From Accumulibacter sp. (GTDB taxonomy: Bacteria; Pseudomonadota; Gammaproteobacteria; Burkholderiales; Rhodocyclaceae): a stretch of DNA of 48,461 nt. Location: positions 1-48,461 of the forward strand of contig NZ_JAMTDX010000007.1 of the NCBI RefSeq assembly GCF_023806625.1. The letters are read 5' to 3'. The position numbers and the translations under genes were made by a program. The notes under the pieces are model-generated. The model worked only from the letters and a program-made list of their open reading frames with translations. It did no database searches and was not told the origin of the DNA. Each line of letters opens with the position of its first letter. Position 1 is the stretch's first letter. Positions 41,252 through 48,461 of this stretch are shown here, piece after piece.

Positions 41252-41636
41252 CTCTTGCCTCCATCGGCGCCCGACTGGCACACCGGGCGCGCCAGATGTC
41301 CAGCGGTTGGTCGGTTCCCCGGTGCCCGCTGCTTACACCGGGGCAAGGAGGTCAGGGCAGGCTGTCTCGACCTCTGGCGCGAGTCTCACCGATCCGCAGT
41401 CCCCAACCAAGGAATTAGTTCACGGCGCGAGCCACTGCGCCGTGTGGTGTGCGATTGCCATCGTCGGCCCGCAGGCCCCGGCGCTCGCCCGGTCTGGCCG
41501 GGATCGCGGCCGATCACTCGGGGCAAAGGGATGGTGCTATATTGCCGGCGCGCCGGTCGGCGCGGGTCAACTGCCCGGCACCTGCCGGCAAGCGAACCGT
41601 GAGCCGCCCGGTTTGCGGACTTTTCGAGGGGGACGC
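41252..41636. other. intergenic region upstream of crcB
   Basis: About 385 bp between the 64-aa gene and crcB. Contains a TATATT box at 41538-41543 that could be a crcB -10 element but no matching -35. I looked for a fluoride (crcB) riboswitch and found no convincing match to the GAUGG...CGCC core. The rest is GC-rich and unassigned. Confidence 0.4.
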
Positions 41637-42023
41637 ATGTGGAAAGCGATCCTGGCGATCGTCGTCGGCGCGGCCGTCGGTGCACTGTTGCGCTGGCAGC
41701 TCGGAGTCCGGCTGAACGCGATCTTTCCGACGCTGCCTCCGGGTACGCTGCTCGCCAACCTGATCGGTGCGTACGTGATCGGGCTGGCGATGGCTCTGTT
41801 CGCTGCGTATCCGGCGCTGCCGCCGGAGTGGCGTCTGACCGTGATCACCGGCTTCTGCGGCGGCCTGACGACCTTTTCGACGTTTTCGGCCGAACTGACG
41901 ACCCTGCTCCAGGAGGGGCGGCTCTCCTCGGCGCTGGCCATCGTCGCTGCGCATGTCGCGGGTTCCGTGCTGATGACCCTGGCGGGAATGGCCACGGTCG
42001 TCTGGGCGAGGGCTTCGGGCTGA
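41637..42023 (+). CDS. crcB: fluoride ion channel CrcB (Fluc)
   Basis: Dual-topology four-helix membrane protein that exports fluoride. 128 residues from the ATG at 41637, with a GAGGGGG ribosome site. The family signature [15 protein letters not shown] is intact, including the central GGLTTFSTF that lines the pore and binds the bridging sodium. [10 protein letters not shown] carries the conserved asparagine. A DUF190 gene follows 144 bp later on the same strand. Confidence 0.94.
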   Translation: MWKAILAIVVGAAVGALLRWQLGVRLNAIFPTLPPGTLLANLIGAYVIGLAMALFAAYPALPPEWRLTVITGFCGGLTTFSTFSAELTTLLQEGRLSSALAIVAAHVAGSVLMTLAGMATVVWARASG

Positions 42024-42167
42024 AGGCCAGGCCATGTGCGGGCCCCACCGAAGCCGGAGTGGCCGGCGCCGGGTTGTCGACCGGCAGCACCTGAGCCCAG
42101 GGACGGCGTCGCCCCGCGGCCTGTTCAGCACGTACTGCGCGAGCGGATCTGTTTCTCGGGGGTGACC

Positions 42168-42521
42168 ATGGAAGGTTCCTTTGTACGCTTCTACGTCCGG
42201 GAGAGCGAACGGCATCGCGGAGTGCTGCTCTGGGAGTGGCTGCTCAGGCAGGGGAACGGGCTCGGACTGAGGGGAGGGTCGGCTTTCCGATCGATCGGCG
42301 GCTTCGGGCGGCACCATGCGGTTCACGAGCAGCGCTTCTTCGAGCTGGCGGGCAGCGGAGCGATCGAGGTCGAGTTCGTCGTCGGGAGCGAGGAGGAGGA
42401 GCGACTTTTCTCGCTGCTCCGGGCAGAACGTCTGGGCCTCTTCTACACGCGCATCCCGGCCAGCTTCGGGGTGGTCACTCCCGATCGCGTCGAAGGACCG
42501 ACAACGACCGGTGCGCCGTGA
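42168..42521 (+). CDS. DUF190 family protein (CrcB-associated)
   Basis: A 117-residue soluble protein of the DUF190 group, a ferredoxin-like fold related to PII-type proteins, recognised from VRFYVRESERHRGVLLWEWLL, GGSAFRSIGGFGRHHAVH, VEFVVGSEEEERLF and LFYTRIPASFGVV (in pieces). Genes of this family recur next to crcB, so a role in fluoride response or channel control is likely but not established. The ATG at 42168 is chosen; a GTG two codons earlier is possible. The C-terminal tail after VVTPDRVEG is short and threonine-rich. Confidence 0.85.
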   Translation: MEGSFVRFYVRESERHRGVLLWEWLLRQGNGLGLRGGSAFRSIGGFGRHHAVHEQRFFELAGSGAIEVEFVVGSEEEERLFSLLRAERLGLFYTRIPASFGVVTPDRVEGPTTTGAP

Positions 42522-42597
42522 TCGGGGACGACGCTCCGGCATCGCCTACCGCAGTGCCGGCGGTCGCCGGCGGAGCACGGAGTCCTGACGAGTCGCG

Positions 42598-43221
42598 TCA
42601 GCTATTGACCCAGTCGATGATCGGCTGCCACTGCTCGAGATCCCGGGCCGCCCGCGACGCCGAGAGATCGAACATGGTCATGCCGTTCATCGTCGTCTGC
42701 ACGTACAGTTGCGTCGTGCGCAGATGGGTGAGGACGGGCAGGTCGAAGCCGCTCAGGAAACGCTCGAGTTCGGCTGCGGCGCGCGTGCGCGGGTCGACCC
42801 GCATGCCGACGACGGCGACGAAGGCACTCTCGTTGCGGACCGCCTTTTCGGCAAGCAGCGCCTCGATGAAGTGGCGCGTCGCGAGGATGTCGAACAACGA
42901 CGGCTGGACCGGTACGAGCACCCGGTTGACCTGCTTGACGACTGTGTCGAGAGCCTTGCCGTGCAGCCCGGCGGGCGTGTCGAGGACGACGTGAGTCGTG
43001 CCCTTCGGGGGGCGCGCGGTTTTGCCGGGCTCGATCTCCCAGCTCTGGATCTTCGGCAGGATCGATGGTCGCAAGCGGAGCCATTCGCGCGACGACTGCT
43101 GACGGTCGACGTCGCCGAGCATCACCCTGTGGCCGGCACGTGCCAGGTGCCCGGCGAGATTGATCGCCAGCGTGGATTTTCCGGAACCACCTTTCGGGTT
43201 CGCAATCAGGATGGATTTCAT
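42598..43221 (-). CDS. ParA/MinD-like ATPase (orphan)
   Basis: A 207-residue ParA-family ATPase distinct from the chromosomal ParA at 7.8 kb. The deviant Walker A is NPKGGSGKSTLAINLAGHLA, then DVDRQQSSREWLRLRP and VVLDTPAGLHG; there is no N-terminal DNA-binding extension and no ParB partner nearby. Such orphan ATPases position cytoplasmic or membrane cargo such as chemoreceptors, storage granules or carboxysomes. The start overlaps the stop of the TAXI gene by four bases, which suggests translational coupling and makes that membrane protein a candidate partner. Confidence 0.9.
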   Translation of the reverse strand: MKSILIANPKGGSGKSTLAINLAGHLARAGHRVMLGDVDRQQSSREWLRLRPSILPKIQSWEIEPGKTARPPKGTTHVVLDTPAGLHGKALDTVVKQVNRVLVPVQPSLFDILATRHFIEALLAEKAVRNESAFVAVVGMRVDPRTRAAAELERFLSGFDLPVLTHLRTTQLYVQTTMNGMTMFDLSASRAARDLEQWQPIIDWVNS

Positions 43222-44558
43222 GCCTGCTTGTCCTTTTCATGATTCGTGGCGAGGCGGCGCAACTCGTCGCGAACCAGGTTGATGTGTTCACGCAAAGTGT
43301 AAAGCAGATCGGTGAAGGCGAGAGGAATATTCAGCCCGCTGGCCGTCGCCTCGATGCGCTCCAGGTGGTTCAGGTATTCGTCGTGGCGCTGCCCATCGTA
43401 GTGCTGCAGGAGGTCGTTTTCGAGGAACTTGAGATCCCCGTAGCAGCGGTAGATCTTCGAGCGGACACGCCAGCCGTAGATCGCCGGGGCGAATTTCAGG
43501 AGCGGCAGCGAGAGCATGACAATCGGCAGAATCATGACGAACAGTCGCTCGACCAGGACGGCCATCCAGAAGGGCAGGTAAACCTGCAGGAACGGTGGGC
43601 CCGACCGATAGTACCGTTCGGCTTCCGGCGACAACGGAAAGCTGTGATCCTTGTAGGCCGGAAACTCTCCGGCGCGCTGGAAGAAGCCGCCCTGGCCATT
43701 GACCTCGCTCATCGCCTGCAGGAGCAGGCTGACCAGCGCCGGATGCAGGTCTTCGCGGACGACGACGTTCGCGGTCGTCGCGAGCAGCTGCGTGTCGCGC
43801 GGCGGAACGTCGCGAACCAGGTCGACGACGCCCTTCGGAAGGACAATTTTGGACAGGAAAGGGAAACGCCTCAGGTAGGCGTCGGCCTGGCTCAGGCTGA
43901 CCACGCGCAGCCCGGGAGAGCGAAGTATCACCTGGACCACGGGCGCTTCCTGTGCGGCGACGATGAACGCCGCGTCGATCCGACCCTGCTGCAGCGCTTC
44001 GGCAGCCGACAGACCGGCCAGCGGCAACAGATTCGGGCTGGTCGCCGGAATCTCGTTGGCCTCGAGCAGAGTCAGGGCCAGCCCGCGAATCCCGCTGCCG
44101 TCCTCGCCGACGGCCACTTGCTGGTTGGCGAGCTGGTGGAGCCTGTCGACCCGCCGCGTGCCGCGATAGAAAATCCACACCGGCTCGTAGGAGACGCTGC
44201 CGAGCGATCGCAGCGTGCCTGACTCGTCGTCCTCACCGGCAGCCACCGGGGTGATCCCGCCCTGGACGAAGGCGACGTCGGCTTCACCCTTCTCGAGACG
44301 TTCGAGGTTCTCGTACGAGCCCGCCGAAGTCCTGACCTCGAGCGTGATCCCCTTGGCGGACAGCAATGACGCGTAGCGTTGCGCGTAGGCGTAGTAGGCG
44401 CCGGTCTCGCTGCCCGTGCTGATGACGATGTGCCTCGGTGGTTCGGGCTCGACGAACTGATAGGCGATGACCAGGCCGATTGCCGTGATCAGGACGATCG
44501 GCCAGGCCGTCGCCAGCAGGTAGCGGAGGGCGACGAGTCGCGCGCGCAGGCGCTGCAT
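43218..44558 (-). CDS. membrane-anchored TAXI-family solute-binding protein
   Basis: A 446-residue TAXI (NMT1-like) binding protein related to TRAP-transporter receptors. The N-terminal helix (residues about 15-34, WPIVLITAIGLVIAYQF) has no clear cleavage site and probably anchors it. The periplasmic binding domain (about 40-330) has HIVISTGSETGAYYAYAQRYA and EKGEADVAFVQGGI. A second membrane segment (about 333-360, FWMAVLVERLFVMILPIVML) is followed by a cytoplasmic helical tail (YRCYGDLKFLENDLLQ, then NHLERIEATASGLNIPLAF). No TRAP permease gene is present. The architecture fits a membrane sensor rather than a free periplasmic receptor. It overlaps qor by one base and the ParA gene by four. 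Confidence 0.85.
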   Translation of the reverse strand: MQRLRARLVALRYLLATAWPIVLITAIGLVIAYQFVEPEPPRHIVISTGSETGAYYAYAQRYASLLSAKGITLEVRTSAGSYENLERLEKGEADVAFVQGGITPVAAGEDDESGTLRSLGSVSYEPVWIFYRGTRRVDRLHQLANQQVAVGEDGSGIRGLALTLLEANEIPATSPNLLPLAGLSAAEALQQGRIDAAFIVAAQEAPVVQVILRSPGLRVVSLSQADAYLRRFPFLSKIVLPKGVVDLVRDVPPRDTQLLATTANVVVREDLHPALVSLLLQAMSEVNGQGGFFQRAGEFPAYKDHSFPLSPEAERYYRSGPPFLQVYLPFWMAVLVERLFVMILPIVMLSLPLLKFAPAIYGWRVRSKIYRCYGDLKFLENDLLQHYDGQRHDEYLNHLERIEATASGLNIPLAFTDLLYTLREHINLVRDELRRLATNHEKDKQA

Positions 44559-45532
44559 CAGGGCAGCAGGACGGTCGATCCGCTGAGCTTGCGCCCCTCT
44601 AGATCACGATGGGCGTCGGCCACCCCGGCCAACGGGTAGGTCTGGCGCACGGCGATGTTCACCCGTCCCGATTCGACCACCTCGAAAAGCTGACCAGCCA
44701 GCGCGACGAGGTCGTCCCGCCTCGCCGTGTAATGCATCAGCGTCGGACGCGTCAGGAACAGCGATCCCTTCTGCGAGAGCAGCAGCGGGTCGAAGGCGGG
44801 GACCGGCCCCGAGGCGTTGCCGAAGCTGACCAGCAGGCCACAGGTTCGCAGGCTGTCGAGCGATCCGGCAAAGGTGTCCTTGCCGACGCCGTCGTAGACC
44901 ACCGCCACCCCTTCGCCGCCGGTGATTTCGCGCACGCGGCGGGCGAAATCCTCGCGCGTGTAATCGATCACGTGGTCGCAGCCGTTCGCCGCAGCCAGTT
45001 CGGCTTTCGCTGTGCTCGACACGGTACCGATCACCGTGGCTCCGAGCGCCTTCGCCCACTGACAGGCGATCAGGCCGACGCCGCCGGCAGCGGCATGGAT
45101 CAGGACCACGTCACCGGCCCGTACCGGATAGGTGCGCAGCAGCAGGTACGCGCTCGTCAGACCCTGCAGCATCATCGCCGCGGCGGTCGGGAAATCGATC
45201 GACTCGGGGAGCTTGACGAGCCGGTCGGCCGGCAGGCAGCGGACTTCGCTGTACGCACCGACGGGTCCGCCCGCGTAAGCCACGCGATCGCCCGGCCGCA
45301 GTTCGCTCACCGTACTGCCCACCGCCTCGACGATCCCCGAGGCTTCGAGACCAAGACCACTGGGGAGCGGCAAGGGGTAGAGGCCGCTGCGGTGGTAGAT
45401 GTCGATGTAATTGAGTCCGACCGCCCGGTGGCGAACGCGCGCCTCGGCTGGTGCCGGGTCGGCGACGTCGATTTCCTCGCGGCACATGACCTCGGGACCG
45501 CCGGTCCGATGGATACGAATGGCAAATGGCAT
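44558..45532 (-). CDS. NADPH:quinone oxidoreductase (zinc-free MDR family)
   Basis: A 324-residue medium-chain reductase of the Qor/zeta-crystallin type. It starts MPFAIRIHRTGGPEVM and has the GroES-like N-terminal fold with AVGLNYIDIYHRSGLYP, then the Rossmann NADPH motif VLIHAAAGGVGLIACQWAK. Catalytic-zinc cysteines are absent. It likely performs one-electron reduction of quinones. A strong AGGAGGAGA site precedes the ATG. It is the first gene of the operon leading into the TAXI and ParA-like genes; the functional link between them is not obvious. Confidence 0.92.
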   Translation of the reverse strand: MPFAIRIHRTGGPEVMCREEIDVADPAPAEARVRHRAVGLNYIDIYHRSGLYPLPLPSGLGLEASGIVEAVGSTVSELRPGDRVAYAGGPVGAYSEVRCLPADRLVKLPESIDFPTAAAMMLQGLTSAYLLLRTYPVRAGDVVLIHAAAGGVGLIACQWAKALGATVIGTVSSTAKAELAAANGCDHVIDYTREDFARRVREITGGEGVAVVYDGVGKDTFAGSLDSLRTCGLLVSFGNASGPVPAFDPLLLSQKGSLFLTRPTLMHYTARRDDLVALAGQLFEVVESGRVNIAVRQTYPLAGVADAHRDLEGRKLSGSTVLLP

Positions 45533-45807
45533 CGCTATCTCCTCCTGGAAACGGACGCGGCCCTTCGGTCTTGGCAGCCGCCGCGTCCGGAATGGTCATC
45601 GGCGACCCGTGCGCCTGGCGCTCTGCCGGATCGCCGAAGCCGGATGCTCGCCGTTCGATCTACCCCGAGGCTGCGCCCTACGGGCAACTGTGACAGTCTA
45701 GTCGGCCGCCCGCTTGGACGGCAAGCGAAAGAACTCGCAGGAAGGCCGTAGCCTGCCGCATGGGCGTCGACCACCAGCCGCCTCTGCCGCGGGGCCGTCG
45801 GCTCGGG
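45533..45807. other. intergenic region between uvrD and the qor operon
   Basis: About 275 bp with no gene. It contains a dyad CGCTTG-GACGG-CAAGCG at 45711-45727 without a T run, and must hold the promoter for the qor-TAXI-parA operon, which I could not place. Confidence 0.4.
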
Positions 45808-47997
<2,190 letters not shown>

Positions 47998-48001
47998 GGA
48001 A

Positions 48002-48461
48002 CTTCGCTTTTTGGCGGAACGCGAGGATTATAGTCTCCGCGCCGCATCCGGGCCCGATTGGAGCTGCAGGCGCGAGGCCGTTCTTGCGCTGCCGAGCGTT
48101 GCCGGATCTTCGCCGTCGACTTGGCAGGGATGCGCGACGGTCGGTCCTTGAGCGTGGGGGGTCTGCAGATGGGCGGGCAAATGCTGCAGTTCATGCCCGC
48201 CGCCCCGGCCCGCCGGCCGAACGGGGTCGCCTGCGCGACGAGCGCATCGCGGTGCTGGAAGCGGATGCTGCCCGCCGGGCCGGGAAACCCCCCGCGGGAT
48301 TTACCAATACCAGCTGATGCTGGATCAACGTCAGTCAGCGTCTGGCCTGTCCGTCATCGCCCCCCAGCAGGAGCAGCTGTTGGCGACCCTGGCCCGGCCC
48401 GAGCCCACAGAGGGGGCTTCGGGATTTCGGACAGCAGGATAAGTGGTAGCCTTGCCCCATC
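48002..48461. other. unassigned region at the window end
   Basis: About 460 bp beyond the uvrD start. Beyond the uvrD -10 element I find no convincing gene. A short plus-strand frame (48317-48442, 41 residues beginning MLDQRQSASGLSV) ends before the window edge but has no ribosome site. Fragments such as RLRDERIAVLEADAARR are coiled-coil-like and might be the edge of a degraded gene; this cannot be resolved from the window. Confidence 0.3.
48027..48032 (-). promoter_or_regulatory. -10 element upstream of uvrD
   Basis: Exact TATAAT on the minus strand about 30 bp before the uvrD ATG. No consensus -35 is visible (GGGCCC at 17-bp spacing). A LexA box was looked for and not seen. Confidence 0.45.

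Noticed and set aside
41500-41636. possible fluoride riboswitch upstream of crcB
   Set aside because: An AUGG near 41531 is present, but the CGCC partner, AAACG segment and downstream pairing of the crcB motif are not found.
48157-48442. possible transposase remnant at the right edge
   Set aside because: A short coiled-coil-like string is suggestive, but there is no terminal inverted repeat, catalytic motif or adequate length to support a mobile element.

Overview
The window is about 48.5 kb of GC-rich, densely packed bacterial chromosome. Gene content and order fit a betaproteobacterium close to Rhodocyclales or Candidatus Accumulibacter: mnmG-rsmG-parA-parB next to a complete atpIBEFHAGDC operon, a DUF971-ubiE-ubiJ block, ruvC-ruvA-perM-ruvB-ybgC-tolQRA, tolB-pal-cpoB-queE, minDE, and a CbbR-like LysR regulator. 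This placement is inferred from synteny and protein character, since no search was possible. I found no tRNA, rRNA, CRISPR array, insertion sequence or prophage gene, so this looks like core chromosome.

Layout. 1-4.8 kb: LysR fragment, a receiver-TPR response regulator, and the peroxide defence pair ahpC/ahpF behind a near-canonical OxyR site, with a terminator between the two genes. 5.2-9.5 kb: tRNA modification (mnmG), 16S rRNA methylation (rsmG) and chromosome segregation (parA, parB). 9.6-16.6 kb: F1Fo ATP synthase with its own promoter and a strong terminator. 16.6-18.6 kb (minus): ubiquinone genes ubiJ and ubiE with a DUF971 gene. 18.8-20.9 kb: TerC-family and CorC/HlyC-family membrane proteins. 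21-23.7 kb: queC and queE (7-deazaguanine synthesis) around a frameshifted beta-propeller gene. 23.7-29.9 kb: the Tol-Pal envelope system, interrupted by a plus-strand lipoprotein gene. 29.9-34.1 kb: RuvABC with a PerM-like exporter and a DMT permease. 34.3-35.7 kb: an OprB-like porin. 36.2-38.6 kb: minD-minE (no minC here) and an HD-GYP protein. 38.7-40.9 kb: metK behind a structured leader, and an LpxL-type acyltransferase. 41-42.5 kb: a 64-aa ORF, crcB and DUF190. 42.6-45.5 kb: quinone oxidoreductase, membrane-anchored TAXI protein and ParA-like ATPase in one overlapping operon. 45.8-48 kb: uvrD.

The most interesting non-coding signal is the metK leader (39849-40005, minus strand). It holds a perfect TATAAT, then a SAM-II-like pseudoknot aptamer (CUUGCAG in the first loop, GCUAAAG at the 3' side, an extra hairpin inserted), then a strong intrinsic terminator before metK, and a 9-nt inverted repeat that can mask the metK ribosome binding site. 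Because the next gene upstream is divergent, the terminator can only act on metK leader transcripts. The most interesting protein context is the qor-TAXI-parA operon: a TRAP-type binding protein that is anchored in the membrane, has no permease nearby, carries a cytoplasmic tail, and is translationally coupled to a ParA ATPase.
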